Of a stretch of 64,000 bases of DNA, positions 25,989 to 38,215 are shown piece by piece. Position 1 is the stretch's first letter. Each line of letters starts with the position of its first letter. The DNA comes from Siphlonurus alternatus. Taxonomy: Eukaryota > Arthropoda > Insecta > Ephemeroptera > Siphlonuridae. The translations under genes and the position numbers were made by a program. The notes below the pieces were generated by a model. That model did not search any database and had not been told where the DNA came from. It saw only the letters and a program-made list of their open reading frames with translations. The stretch spans positions 11,428,783 to 11,492,782 of the forward strand of contig OX463784.1 in NCBI GenBank assembly GCA_949825025.1. Direction: 5' to 3'.

Positions 25989-28900
25989 TTATGTTGGGCT
26001 GACACTTGTAAGGGTTGTCGCAACCGTAGTGTCTGCTGAAGAGATTTTAGCAACGCTTACAGTGTTATCCGTTGAAGAAGTTATTGCGACGATCATTGTT
26101 GAGCTCGGTAACGTCGTCTCAGCTATTGTTGAAATGGTTGTTGTTGTCAAAAAAGTAAAGACTGTCGTCTCAGTGCTAGATATTGTTGAAATGGAGCTTG
26201 ATGCTAACGTTGTTGTTGCTGCAATTGTTGTGGTTTCTGTTGTCGTGGTAGGAGCAATTGTTGTTGTTATTACTAATTCTGTTGTCGTGGTAGGAGCAAC
26301 TGTTGTTGTTAATTCTTTTGTCGTGGTAGGAGCAACTGTTGTTGTTAATTTTGTTACCGTGGTAGGAGCAACTGTTGTTGTTAATTCTGTTGTCGTGGTA
26401 GGAGCAACTGTTGTTGATAATTCTGTTACCGTGGTAGGAGCAACTGTTGTTGTTAATTCTGTTGCCGTGGTAGGTGCCACTGTTGTTGCTAATCCTGTTG
26501 TCGTGGTAGGAGAAAATGTTGTTGTTGTTGTTTCTATTGTGGTTAGAGGAATCGTGGATGTTGTTGTACTGATTGTTGTAGGTTCTATCGTAGTAAAAAT
26601 AACAATTGCAATTGTAGTTGAAGAAATTGTTGCTGTCGTGGTTAAAGTTGTTGAAGATAAAGTGCTTGTTGATATCGTAGCGATTGTTGTCGTATCTGTT
26701 GTTGGAGTGATCATTGTCATTAAAATTGTCGTTGGAATAGTTGTTGTTGATAACAACGTGGAGATGGTTGTCTCAGAGCTATACATTGTTGAGATGGTGC
26801 TTGATATTGTTGTTGTGATTTCTGTTGTAGTAAAACCAATAATTGCAGTCGAAGTTGAAGAAATTGTTGCTGATGAAGTGCTTGTTGACGTCGGAGTGAT
26901 TGTTGTTGGTTCTGTTGTAGTAAAAACAATAATTGCAGTTGTAGTTGAAGAAATTGTTGCTGCCGTGGTTGAAATTGTTGATGATGTAGTGCTTGTTGAC
27001 GTCGGAGTGATTGTTGTTGATTCTGTTGTAGTAAAAACAATAATTGCAGTCGTAGTTGAGGAAATTGTTGCTGCCGTGGTTAAAATTGTTGATGATGTAG
27101 TGCTTGTTGACGTCGGAGTGATTGTTGTTGGTTCTGTTGTAGTAAAAACAATAATTGCAGTTGTAGTTGAAGATATTGTTGATGATGTAGTGCTTGTTGA
27201 CGTCGGAGTGATTGTTGTTGGTTCTGTTGTAGTAAAAACAATAATTGCAGATGTAGTTGAAGAAATTGTTGCTGCCGTGGTTGAAATTGTTGATGATGAA
27301 GTGCTTGTTGACGTCGGAGTGATTGTTGTTGGTTCTGTTGTAGTAAAAACAATAATTGCAGTTGTAGTTGAAGATATTGTTGATGATGTAGTGCTTGTTG
27401 ACGTCGGAGTGAATGTTGTTGTGATTTCTGTTGTAGTAAAACCAATAATTGCAGTCGAAGTTGAAGAAATTGTTGCTGATGAAGTGCTTGTTGACGTCGG
27501 AGTGATTGTTGTTGGTTCTGTTGTAGTAAAAACAATAATTGCAGTCGTAGTTGAGGAAATTGTTGCTGCCGTGGTTGAAATTGTTGATGATGTAGTGCTT
27601 GTTGACGTCGGAGTGATTGTTGTTGGTTCTGTTGTAGTAAAAACAATAATTGCAGTCGTAGTTGAGGAAATTGTTGCTGCCGTGGTTGAAATTGTTGATG
27701 ATGTAGTGCTTGTTGACGTCGGAGTGATTGTTGTTGGTTCTGTTGTAGTAAAAACAATAATTGCAGTTGTAGTTGAAGAAATTGTTGCTGCCGTGGTTGA
27801 AATTGTTGATGATGAAGTGCTTGTTGACGTCGGAGTGATTGTTGTTGATTCTGTTGTAGTAAAAACAATAATTGCAGTCGTAGTTGAGGAAATTGTTGCT
27901 GCCGTGGTTGAAATTGTTGATGATGTAGTGCTTGTTGACGTCGGAGTGATTGTTGTTGGTTCTGTTGTAGTAAAAACAATAATTGCAGTTGTAGTTGAAG
28001 AAATTGTTGATGATGTAGTGCTTGTTGACGTCGGAGTGATTGTTGTTGATTCTGTTGTAGTAAAAACAATAATTGCAGTCGTAGTTGAAGAAATTGTCGC
28101 TGCCGTGGTTGAAATTGTTGATGACATAGTGCTTGTTGACGTAGTATCGATTGCTGTTGTTGATTCTGTTGTAGTAAAAACAATAATTGCAATTGTAGTT
28201 GAAGAAATTGTCGATGCCGTAGTTGAAATTGTTGATGATGAAGTGCTTGTTGACGTAGTATCGATGGTTGTCACCAGACTTGTTGTCATTGGGGTGGTTG
28301 TTGTAGTTACGAACGTTAAGTCTGTGCTTGATATTGTTGTTATTAAACTAACGGTAGATACTATCGTGCTCGAGGCTAGCAAAGTTGTCGAGGATATCGT
28401 GGTAGTATCTGGAGGTAGCATAGTGAACTCTACAAGCACCGTAGTTGTGACGGGAGATGGTGAGGTGAATATGACAAGTATCGTGGTGGTAACCTGAGCT
28501 GGTGAGATGGTGACGAGAGACGTCGTTGTTTCATCAACAGATGGCGCTACAAGCACCGTGGTTGTAACTGGGGGCAGTGTGGTGAAGGCAACTACGATGG
28601 TGCTCGTAGTTTCAGTAGACGAAGTGAAGGCTACTACCAGGGTTGTGGTGATCCCAGGGAGTGGCGTGAAGGATATCATTAGAGTCGTGCTTTTAGTCGT
28701 TGTCGTCTGTAAAACCAAAAGGCACCACAATCATTTTACATTGATTAATTTATGTTGCCTGGGACCTTATATTCCTCTACGATACAACTGCTGTGCAGTA
28801 TGGAATTGACACTAAATTTGTTTGATAATTGGTGAGCACAGAAGTGCAAGAGTTCTGGGGAGGGGGAGAAGAAAAGACTGTAACCCAAAAATTTTAATAG

Positions 28901-31900
28901 CGGGAAGTACATCTGTGTGATTGTTAAACCTCCCATCTCGCAGCCCCCTTTTAATTAAGTTCCCCCTTTTAATTAAGTTCCCCCTTTTCTTCTGTTTATC
29001 TATCATTACATCAAAAAATTATTTTTATTGTGTATGTCACCTTGGTCGCATTTTTGAAGTAGATGAAAATGCCTCTGGTGGTGCTCTTGGTAGGCAGCAG
29101 CAAAGGTGTTGTGGCATTCGGGCGCGGGGTTAGAGTTCGGATGAACATTGGTGAGGTGGCAGTCAGTTTGGTGCGCTTTGCTAGCCCTCTCCAGCAACTG
29201 TGAGAGCCGCAGCAACGCACGATGAGTTGGCGACGCACGCGGGTCGCGTTGGCCAGACCTGGTTGGATAGTTTATTTATTAATTAAATTGACCTCATTTA
29301 GAAAGCACCAACTAAGAGATGACATTGAAATAAACCTTCTCGATGGAGTCAGTATGACCAAAAAGAGCTACATTGTACAATGGAAACTACATTATTAGCC
29401 ATTATTAGCAAAGCTTCATAAAGCATGCAGTACCAATTTTCGACTCGCTCATGTGCACAGTCAGGTAAAATTCATTATATTTCCATCTGTCCATGACGTA
29501 TGACGTCAATAAAAAGGGGGGTATATATTGCAGGGATTTCAGTACGAAATTGATATTCTGAGAACAAGATATCTATTTGCTCAAAATAGACTGTTTTGAT
29601 TTTCTTATATATATATGTATTCGTGCAACGTGCAGTATATTATATAATAAAGTATAGTATATTGAGAGTATATTAATAATCAATAATATACATTTTCGTA
29701 TAACTGAATTCTTAGAAGACTGTGACCTACTTTATAACAATTCTCAAGCGCTGTAATTATATATACATATTATATTATATATATGAAAGTGAGCGTTTAT
29801 TATTATATACCGTGTTAAAAAGCATCCCTTAAATTTGTTACGTATTTATCTTTTGCACTAATTAAAAATGTAAAATAAAATCAAGGTGTTTTTCTGTGAA
29901 ATATTTTGCAGAAAGTAAACATAACTGTCTTCATTGTCTTCAAACGTGTAGTTTTCTTATAAGAAGACTTTCCACTTGATTATAATGAGAATTAACAAGT
30001 GTTGACAGATTTTTTTTTATATATAATTAAGAAGTAATCGCTACAAATTTGTTTAAAAACACCCTTTAAAATTTTTGTTACTTGTGCATGAATAATTTCC
30101 AGATGTAATGCCGCACTCTACTTCGAATTTAAGTAAATCATTATTATAAATGAAACAATGGACAACCTGCATAAAATTTAATTGCAGAAATGAATAGAAG
30201 GTATATTATTACCAAATTATGTTACTCTGATTTTTACAGATTTTCCATATTCTGGGAACTAATTTTTAACTAATTATTGGATCAAGTACAGACAGATGCG
30301 TCACTTTTCTTAATAAAAGGATAGTGACTAAAAGGGGCGTGACACACTCGCGTGAGTTCAAACTTGATCTTTGCCGTGTCTAAAAATTCTAATAATTTTT
30401 TTAGAGTAACGTAATTTGGAACTAATTTCTGCAATAAAAAAATTTCATGCAAGTTGTCCATTACAATTTGAACAACAAACAAATTCAATATTCATGAGGG
30501 AAATACAAATCTAATATATCAAAATCCAGTTAAAAAATTGAATGACGTATGAAATTAACTATACATTGGAAAAAATAAAAAGTTTGTACCAAATTCTACG
30601 AAATAAAGTAGAACCATCATATGGTCAGCGCTGTCACTTTGATGAGGCAAGCCGGCAGCTGGTATGCAGCCTGCAGCCGCCGGCTTGCCTCGTCAAAGTG
30701 ACAGCGCTGACCATATGATGGTTCTACTATAGTAAGGAAAAAGAGAAATACACAGTTATAACCTTTTCAACCATATGAATTCCATTTATTCCATCATACA
30801 AATATATAAATCCCATAATCCCATTCAAAATCTCGCTATGGACATGGCACATTTGTTGTGTGGCGCGAACCCCCATTGATAAAACAAAAACTTCAGTCGG
30901 CTTTGATTTACTAAAACTATGTCAATTATATTATAACGATCGAGTGAAATATTTGTGACCAGGCTATCATAATATATAATTATATTAATTATATATCCCC
31001 TCCAGGGGCGATCGGTCCATAGATGCGAAGAATGCACTGCATGACCAACACAGATGGGAATGATGGGATTTTTTTTTATTGTCTTCTGGTGCTCCAAGCA
31101 TATAATTTTCATTAGTTTGAATTTATAATTTTGAATAAAATCTCGCTGATCTTATTCTCGCTTGTCTTCGTATTTTTTCGCGATTTAAGACTGCGGCCCG
31201 AGTGATCGCAGTCATCACTACGTCACTAGAACCGGATCTAGCCAATAGAAAAGGCGCAAAATGAGATGGTGGGTGGGGTGGGCTATGGTAAAAATAATAG
31301 CTGGTGAAGCGCTGTATTCAGAGCCTCCTCAACCAATCAAAATCAGATGACGAGAAACTTTGATATTCATATTCGAAAATATTTAATATTTTAATAAATA
31401 AATAAGTATGTTACTCTTTTAAAATAAAAATATCAATTATGAAATTACCACATTTATTCTAATTTTTAAATTACCTAGTCTGTAGTCTTATAGTCGCTAG
31501 TCTGATTTTTTTGATAGAAAAAATATTCTTTGCAAGCTAGCGCCATATATATGCTGTGTTGCAAAAACGAACTACTTAGTAGTTAGTAAAGTTCGCAAGC
31601 TAGTACGGAAGCGCACACGTCTGGTTCTGTTCAGTGATGCCTGCGATGTATTTTGCTTGTGTTATGCGTGTCTAGTGTATAATTTAGGGAGTTTCTTTAA
31701 ACTGTGTGAAATATGCCTAATATAATAAGTTGACAAATTTATTGATAGTTTACCAAAAAGAGCGTCGTCTATATATGAAATTATTTTTAGTAAGTTTGTT
31801 TTACATTGACATATGGTAGAATAAAAATTATACTTATTATAATTTAGGAGCAACGGAAAATGAGAAGTAAGACTTTATAATTTGCACCGTTGATTAAAAA

Positions 31901-33082
31901 TAATGAAAAATATATACATTTAAAAACATTGAAATTAGTAAATTAACTTTTTTTTTTTAGAATACGGCAAAAATATTAAAGAAACAAAAACATCATCGAT
32001 GGTAGCTTCGGTTATAAAAAAAAAAATCAAAGTTTTCATTGATTTTTAATAAAATAATACTGGATTGATAATTTTAGGAATCATATAAAACTTTCAATCA
32101 TGTTTCTGGAGTGTTAATTTTGAACTTCAAAATTTATTTGCCACGCCCCTTTTTTAGAAAAAATCGCGCCTGCGGCGGGCTGTACGGGGGGCACGGCCCC
32201 CCGGACCCCCCTTTGGCATTTTATTTTCGTCGTTTTCAATGCGCATGACTATGTAGTAAGGTCACCGATCGCCACTGATCCCCTCCCCTCCCCCCTCCTC
32301 CCAAGTTGTCTGAAAACCTCACCAGATTGACTCTCCTCCGCAGTTTTCCTTTCAGCATGGTGCACAAAAGCGAGCTATAACAAAAATTTATAAAGTAACC
32401 CAAAATATGTTAATATGATAGTTGCAAAAAAAAAAAAAAAAAAAAAAAAAATGAAAATTTTTATTTTGTACGTTTCTATCATTCTTCTCAGAATTGGAAC
32501 TAAAATATTTTTTTGTGATTTATTTTAGGAAAGATTTGCAATTTTAAAATATATCAGCGAAATAATATAACCATAATGCATTATGTTAATTACAATTACC
32601 TCACTCGATTGCAATGTAATTACTGTATAATTAATGATAATTATATATCCATTGTTTTTGGCATGTATATATTATATATTTTGACTGATTTATACGTACT
32701 TTTTGGTTTCATTCAGATATGACGAATTTAATAATAATTTAAATATTAAAAATAAATATTACACAACATATACCAAAAGTTCATTTTCATTGAAAAAATT
32801 GCAAGTAATTTTATTTCTGTTGAAAAATTAAATACTATTTTCATTTTTGTGGTATAAAAGTGAATGTTATTTTTTATAGTTTCTGTAATATATAAATTGT
32901 AGATATTTTTTCATATCTTCAGTTGAATCTTTTAATTGGTGGAAATTTTTATTTTTACATCTCATAACAAACTTACAACGTAATCTTTTTATGTTTTAAA
33001 TTCCCTTTAAATTTATTAGCCTCTATATACTTACTGCAGAGTAAAGCAGAAGAATAAATATCAGAAACACTCGTTTTCTCAT
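25989..33082 (-). CDS. Secreted Thr/Ser-rich mucin-like protein
   Basis: Exons 33082-33035 (48 nt), 32374-32323 (52 nt), 29258-29041 (218 nt) and 28706-25989 (2718 nt) join in phases 0, 1 and 0 to give 1,011 residues. Exon 1 encodes a signal peptide (MRKRVFLIFILLLYSA). Exon 2 encodes LAFVHHAERKTAEESQS. Exon 3 contains three Cys (VRCCGSHSCW) and three Asn-Ala-Thr sequons. Exon 4 (from residue 107) is Thr/Ser-rich. First come degenerate TTT-rich units, then many copies of a 37-residue unit (TTEPTTITPTSTSTTSSTIS followed by TTAATISSTTTAIIVFT) and a 30-residue version lacking TTAATIS, then 12-residue TTTVAPTTTTEL units. O-glycosylation is expected from the composition. No chitin-binding, C-type lectin or transmembrane domain was seen. 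Role unknown; cuticle, gut-lining or salivary mucin are all possible. Introns 1-3 are about 660, 3064 and 334 bp. Confidence 0.8.
26150..26540 (-). repeat. 36-bp coding minisatellite (TTTVAP units)
   Basis: The plus-strand unit GGTAGGAGCAACTGTTGTTG followed by TTAATTCTGTTGTCGT recurs every 36 bp, encoding 12-residue VAPTTTTELTTT units near the C-terminus of the mucin-like protein. Units are similar but not identical. Confidence 0.9.
26800..28260 (-). repeat. 111/90-bp coding minisatellite
   Basis: The repeat unit includes GTAGTGCTTGTTGACGTCGG, TGTTGTAGTAAAAACAATAA and GAAATTGTTGCTGCCGTGGT. Full units are 111 bp (37 codons). Shorter 90-bp units lack one 21-bp segment, so the frame is always kept. 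Near-identity of several neighbours implies recent unequal exchange or gene conversion. Confidence 0.9.
29271..30605. other. Mucin intron 2, right part
   Basis: AT-rich. A degraded foldback of the F1/F2 type lies at about 30150-30465 (ends ACAACCTGCATAAAATTTAATT and AAATTTCATGCAAGTTGTCC). A TATGACGTCAAT site lies near 29490. No further exon fitted the phase. Confidence 0.45.
30607..30728. mobile_element. GC-richer palindrome, ~52-bp arms
   Basis: The left arm runs AGTAGAACCATCATATGGTC through AGCGCTGTCACTTTGATGAG to CAAGCCGGC. The right arm is its complement with one visible mismatch (GATGAGG versus GACGAGG). The spacer is about 20 bp (AGCTGGTATGCAGCCTGCAG). Probably a compact foldback element, in mucin intron 2. 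Confidence 0.85.
30729..32322. other. Mucin intron 2, left part
   Basis: A less AT-rich patch at about 31180-31340 has two CCAAT motifs (AGCCAATAGAAAA, AACCAATCAAAAT) and ACTACGTCACT; it may be promoter-like or a repeat. A G/C-rich block at 32160-32215 (GGGGGGCACGGCCCCCCGGA) resembles a transposon end. Neither could be resolved. Confidence 0.35.
32417..33034. other. Mucin intron 1, AT-rich
   Basis: An A-run of about 25 bases lies at 32427-32451. Nothing else recognised. Confidence 0.4.
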
Positions 33083-33463
33083 TAGCAGACACCTAGAATT
33101 TCATATTAATTATTTTCAACTTTTTTGTTCCCCTCACTTGATTTTCTTGAGTTTAAATATTTAATTAAATTTCCACGACCGCTGCATTGTTATAACATGA
33201 TTTTGGCATGAAAATTACAATGGTCTTCTAATTTCTTAGCGTTCAAATTCAATATTATACATATAAAATTATGTAAAAAAAATATTCTAATCGGAAAACT
33301 TTCAATTTGAATCAAATCATAAATATTATAGGGTCGATGACAACGCCATCTATTGGTGTGGAAATATTTTAGGTGAGAACTGTACAGTACAAAAGTTTAT
33401 ATTTATAACCCATAAGAGAATATTAAGAGATACAAGATACATATTATTATTAATATTATAAAG

Positions 33464-33647
33464 CATCAAAAAGTCTTCTACTCAAAATGGTTGTAACAAA
33501 CCATTTTTTTTTTTTAATTTTTATTATTAAATTGTGTACAAATACAGTCCAACCAAGGCCCTAAATGAAGCCCTATCGGTTGGAACTGAGTTACATACAA
33601 TTATTCAACACGTATAGTAAGCTTGTGAGTAGAAGACTTTGTACAGC
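33464..33647. mobile_element. TIR element with AAAGTCTTCTACTC ends
   Basis: The left AAAAAGTCTTCTACTCAAAA and the right GTGAGTAGAAGACTTTG are inverted. The same termini bracket 42279-42570 (CAAAGTCTTCTGCTCG and CGAGTAGAAGACTTTG). It lies about 400 bp upstream of the mucin-like gene and directly abuts the next element. Confidence 0.7.
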
Positions 33648-34204
33648 ATTGGGGAATTCTCCTACATTTATTTTAATTTTTTTTCATATGCTCTATGCCT
33701 TGAAACTTATAAATGTTCCAAAACAAAAAAGTTTCAATTTTCAAAATTGGAGACATGGGAATTTTTTAAAAATCTTCCTTCCTTTGAATTTAGCGCCAAA
33801 ACGTGACGTAGAAACTGCCTAGCAGGCAAAATTTTCCTGCAATAAATTTATATTTTCGATTATCACTCTTAAAGTAAACTGATATTAGGGAAAAAACTAC
33901 TGATACTAGGGTAGAAAAACCCGCTGATTTCGATCGTGTTACTTAAATTTATAGCCAATCACTCCTTGACGCTCAAACTATGATATCAGGTAGTTGTTGT
34001 GTGTTAACTAGGGAGTTTCTACGTCACAATTTTCAGTTTTACGCGCCGGTTGCATACTTAGCCCCTATTCTAATAATCCCTTCAGAGTCCCCAAATTTGA
34101 GTTAAAAAAGTTTAAACTTAAATCAAACTTATTGTTGATATGTACCCTATCATAATATGTATAATTAAATTAAAATTTGAGTTGTAAGAGAATTCCCCAT
34201 TGAA
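33648..34204. mobile_element. ~550-bp TIR element, copy 1
   Basis: The ends TTGGGGAATTCTCCTAC and GTAAGAGAATTCCCCATT are inverted. The interior includes TGACGTAGAAACTGCCTAGC, TAGCCAATCACTCCTTGACG and TCAGAGTCCCCAAATTTGAG. A second, inverted copy lies at 46743-47292. No transposase coding. Confidence 0.85.
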
Positions 34205-34328
34205 ATATTGTATTTAGAACTGGTTACATATCATAATATATATACAAAAGAATATTTTTTTTAATATAAGACTTCGGTTTGTAGACACTTTATAGGGTCC
34301 TATCAAAAAATGCAGTCTACATTATATT

Positions 34329-35965
34329 TGTCGTCGCCAAAAGTCGGGACACCTGGACTTTGCAATTTTACTGTGCACTACAGAAAAATCGCAAAAATTA
34401 GAAAAAAATATTGCATTAAACCGGCAAGCCTCCTCTATAACTTAAAAAATATAACGGGCCGATTAATTGCAAAGCTAATTTGTTATAATTAAGGAAGTGA
34501 CGCAACCTACCCAAAAAAATGACTTTTTCACGAGATGCCCGTCTTTGCGCTCTTGTATAAAATAGAGTTATGCAGGTAGCGCTTTCATTTATTTTTTTCC
34601 TAATAGCCAAATACTTCAAGATGTGAAATCAATTTTTAATTTAAAAAAATTAATTATTCCCTAATTACAATTAAACCAAACGCAAAATTAAACTCTAGTT
34701 TTGCAATTTTGAAGCTACACGCTCGAAAAAAATATCATTATACACAGAAAAAAAATCAAAAATTTTTGGTGGTTGCCGATTTTTTATAATTTGTATATTA
34801 ATCAATGTTTACATTTTAATTAAGAGCAGCGTTGCCAGGTTTCAGCTGCTGAATACGGAAATATAATGCCCGGCCGTGACAGTAGCTTTGCTGTGTACAA
34901 AAAGCTTTTTATATGAGGGTCTCTTTGCCCGAGGCTGATCACTATTGTTTCAGCTAAGCCAGTTATATATCATTAAGATGGAGAAACACGCAACTAAAGT
35001 TGACATGATTGTGTTTAAAATGAATTCAGCATCTATTTGAGTGTTTTAATCATATTTCTAGCTTAATTATTAGTGATTATAATGAACTTTTAATTACTTA
35101 CAAAAATCTTTTAATAAGCTCAAAAATGCAGCTAGAATTTTGATTAAAAAAGATATATTATTCATAATTAATTTTAAATTCAACCACTTCATCATCATGC
35201 ACATTAAAGAGAGTTTCAATAAACAATCGAAATCATCGAACCATGATGCAATTTCAATTCTACCTGGAATGTTAAAATAACAACCCTTCCTTCCTGCTGC
35301 TTGCTGCAAGACACAATACAGTAGAACACCGCCTTTGAAGAAAGAACGAACCTCATTGTTATTATCTTTTATTGCCTGTCAATCAACTTTGCTATTTTTC
35401 TACTGAATAAGGCCACTCCAAGCAAAAGTTAGGATATGGCAACCCAGCAGATTCCTGAAAGATGGTAATTTCATCATTAATTTATGTAAAAAAAAATTAA
35501 AAATTTACAAAAAATCGACGACCACCAAAAATTTTAGATTTTTTTTCTGTGTATAATGATATTTTTTTCGAGCGTGTAGCTTCAAAATTGCAAAACTAGA
35601 GTTTAATTTTGCGTTTGGTTTAATTGTAATTAGGGAATAATTAATTTTTTTAAATTAAAAATTGATTTCACATCTTGAAGTATTTGGCTATTAGGAAAAA
35701 AATAAATGAAAGCGCTACCTGCATAACTCTATTTTATACAAGAGCGCAAAGACGGGCATCTCGTGAAAAAGTCATTTTTTTGGGTAGGTTGCGTCACTTC
35801 CTTAATTATAACAAATTAGCTTTGCAATTAATCGGCCCGTTATATTTTTTAAGTTATAGAGGAGGCTTGCCGGTTTAATGCAATATTTTTTTCTAATTTT
35901 TGCGATTTTTCTGTAGTGCACAGTAAAATTGCAAAGTCCAGGTGTCCCGACTTTTGGCGACGACA
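34329..35965. repeat. Long inverted repeat, ~455-bp arms and ~725-bp loop
   Basis: The left arm starts TGTCGTCGCCAAAAGTCGGG and runs to about 34785. The right arm is its complement, about 35510-35965, ending CTTTTGGCGACGACA. The outer 300 bp of the arms look identical: both encode the same 67-codon reading MKYLAIRKK... as a by-product. The arms diverge slightly at the inner edge. The loop (34786-35509) is unique here and has no evident gene. The termini resemble those of Tc1/mariner-type elements, but no TA duplication was certain. Confidence 0.9.
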
Positions 35966-35974
35966 GTAGGTCAT

Positions 35975-36293
35975 AATGGAGTATTGTCCTCATTTTTTTT
36001 TATTGCAGAAATGGATAGAGCGTGCAAAGTTATGCTACCCTGATTTTTTTCAGATTTTTTAGAGCCCAGGAAGTATTTTTAAAAAATTATTGAAATTCCT
36101 TTTTGTGACGTCACGCGGCGGCAAGTCCTATCTTTTTCTTAAGGAGCGGCGTCTCGTGACGTCACAAAAATAACTTTCAATAATTTTTTAAAAATAGTTC
36201 CCGGTCTCTAAAAAATCTGAAAAAAATCAGGATAGCATAACTTTGCACCCTCTATCCATTTCTGCAATAAAAAAAATTGAGGTCAATACTCCA
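35975..36293. mobile_element. Foldback MITE, family F1
   Basis: The ends AATGGAGTATTGTCCTCATT and GAGGTCAATACTCCATT are inverted. Both arms carry GATTTTTTTCAGATTTTTTA, and the centre has GTGACGTCACGCGGCGGCAA. It is the closest relative of 1239-1583 and lies only about 10 bp from the right end of the long inverted repeat. Confidence 0.9.
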
Positions 36294-36598
36294 TTTTTAA
36301 GTAGAGCTTGATTTTCTAAACAAATTTTCCAACCTTAAAGAATTTTGTGAATGCTTAAAAAATTACGCTGATTGAGTTGTAAATTAATTTTGTAGAATAT
36401 TCTGCCTTCTGTGTTTAATATTGATGTTAATATCCAACACATAATTACAATCAGTTAATTTTGTTATTATTGATTTATTTAAACCGAGAGAAGAACACGA
36501 AAAAAAAAAAAAAAAAAATGAAAACAAGGTTGAGTGAGGATACAAAGCATAAAAACACCATATATGATATCATTATCACACTGTATTTCGTAAGTAAT

Positions 36599-36998
36599 CT
36601 GCATCACCTTTTCGTATTTCCTATGCTTCCCCATGTTATTTTTGATGTCGCTTTTTTTCAGAAACTAATAATCGTACAACTTTGCTTGATACCTTAATAT
36701 AAACGCTAGTTCATTAGCTATAATGCACCAATGCTTTTATTTTTTTTTAAATTACTAATCAAATTGAATTTTAATTACAGTTTTAATTTTGAGAATTAAA
36801 AATTAAAATAAAATTACAATTAAAATTCAATTTCATTAGAATTTAAAAAAATAAAAGCATTGGTGCATATAGCTAATGCCATGAAATAGCGTTTATTTTA
36901 AGGTATCAAGCAAAGTTGTACGATTATTAGTTTCTGAAAAAAAAAAGCGATATCAAAAATAACATGGGGAAGCATAGGAAATACAAAAAGGTGATGCA
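36599..36998. mobile_element. Foldback element, ~190-bp arms
   Basis: Outer blocks CTGCATCACCTTTTCGTATT and AATACAAAAAGGTGATGCAG, then CCTATGCTTCCCCATG / CATGGGGAAGCATAGG, CAAGCAAAGTTGTACGATTA and TGCACCAATGCTTTTA are all mirrored around about 36800. The centre is AT-rich. Confidence 0.85.
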
Positions 36999-37744
36999 GG
37001 GTCTTAACACAAATTAATTAGATGAGAATTAGCTATAACATCAATATTAACAGTATATACTCACTTATATTTTTTGGCTTAAATCTTCAATTAATTATCG
37101 GATAGTCACTTAAAATCACATACATGTCCATGCTGCATATAACGTGTACATTTTTTCAATCGGAAACGGAAGTGATGGCGTCCTGCTTTCAGCAAATATC
37201 GAGCAAAAAAAATAAAATAAAAATAAGAAATAATGACGTTAAAATATTGACGTTACTAATTTTTATTTAAGTAATCAAGTAATCTCTTCAATTCAATTAT
37301 TATAATTAACCGATCATGTTAAAAAAATTAAGAGCTGTTTTATATTTCATATTTATGTTTCATGTTTATATGATTTTGTCAATATTGATTTACTGTGAAT
37401 AATATATAAAAATATACATTAGCATTGTTATATGTGCTGGAACTTAATTGCTATAATTCCATTGTTTTTTAAACTTACTGAAACTATAATCAATGTGTTG
37501 AAATGTTGAAGAATATCATATAAGAATATTTTATTTTACAAACATAGTTCTGTATTGTAATCGAATCAAATTATACAAGCTACATATAGTTGCAATATTG
37601 TATAAAAATTATAAATGACTCATTTCCCGTCATTATACTAATATTTTTTTAGTGCTAGTGCAATGAATTGGAACGTTTTGAAATGGCATATGCATACGTG
37701 TTACGAACTTGCATGCAAGGTCCTTTATAGTTTTTTTTTTAAAT

Positions 37745-38215
37745 ATATATTTACGTTGCTCCCTTTCTTAATTCATCTCGCTTTCCACACAGTGCAGTAA
37801 TGCACTTGTGTGTGGTTCCCCAGGCTTTGAACCATTGATAAAAAAAAAATGGTAGGAGGTGTCCGCCCTGACCGAGATTTTCCACAGTTCCCTCAGTCTT
37901 ATTTCAGCGAATGTTGGGGTGCATAAGAGACCATGGGCACCCACCCAAATTTAAAATTAGTCAAGTAAAAATTATGTTGCTCCCTTTATGGGCAAAAATT
38001 CGTCTCTCTTTCCACCCAGTGAAGTGATGCACTTCTTTGTGGTTCCCTGCATGGGTTTTGGAAATCACTTTGGTCAATTGATAAAAAGTAGATATGTCCG
38101 TCCTGACTGAGGTTTTCCACGGTTCCCTCAGTCTCACCTCAGCGAATGTTAGGATGCGTAACAGACCGTGGTTACCATCATCTTTTTCCTCCCTGATCCC
38201 TACGGAGAACTTAAG
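37745..38215 (+). mobile_element. Two tandem 5'-truncated SINE-A fragments
   Basis: 37760-37945 and 37972-38215 both run in sense from TTGCTCCCT through GTGGTTCCC and GGTTTTCCACGGTTCCCTCA to GCGTAACAGACCGTG-like sequence. Neither has the 5S head. They are diverged from each other. Confidence 0.8.

Noticed and set aside
26720..28192. Gln/Leu-rich minus-strand frames inside the mucin exon
   Set aside because: Shifted-frame shadows of the 111-bp repeat, whose length is a multiple of three so all frames stay open.
25972..28497. 841-codon plus-strand open frame rich in Val and Ile
   Set aside because: It is the mirror of the Thr/Ser repeat exon: ACN codons read backwards give NGT. It has no signal peptide, and the minus strand has phase-matched exons and a signal peptide.
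25972..28497. A CRISPR-like or satellite array
   Set aside because: The repeats are protein-coding, of multiple-of-three length, without unique spacers, in a eukaryotic setting.
30825..31112. 95-codon minus-strand frame in mucin intron 2
   Set aside because: AT-biased composition, no family resemblance, and it does not fit the exon phases of the host gene.
31180..31340. Promoter for a separate gene
   Set aside because: CCAAT-like motifs occur, but no coding exon follows on either strand within reach; left as an observation only.
34416..35878. Two identical 67-codon frames on opposite strands
   Set aside because: They lie in the arms of the long inverted repeat and have no domain; an incidental frame, not a gene pair.
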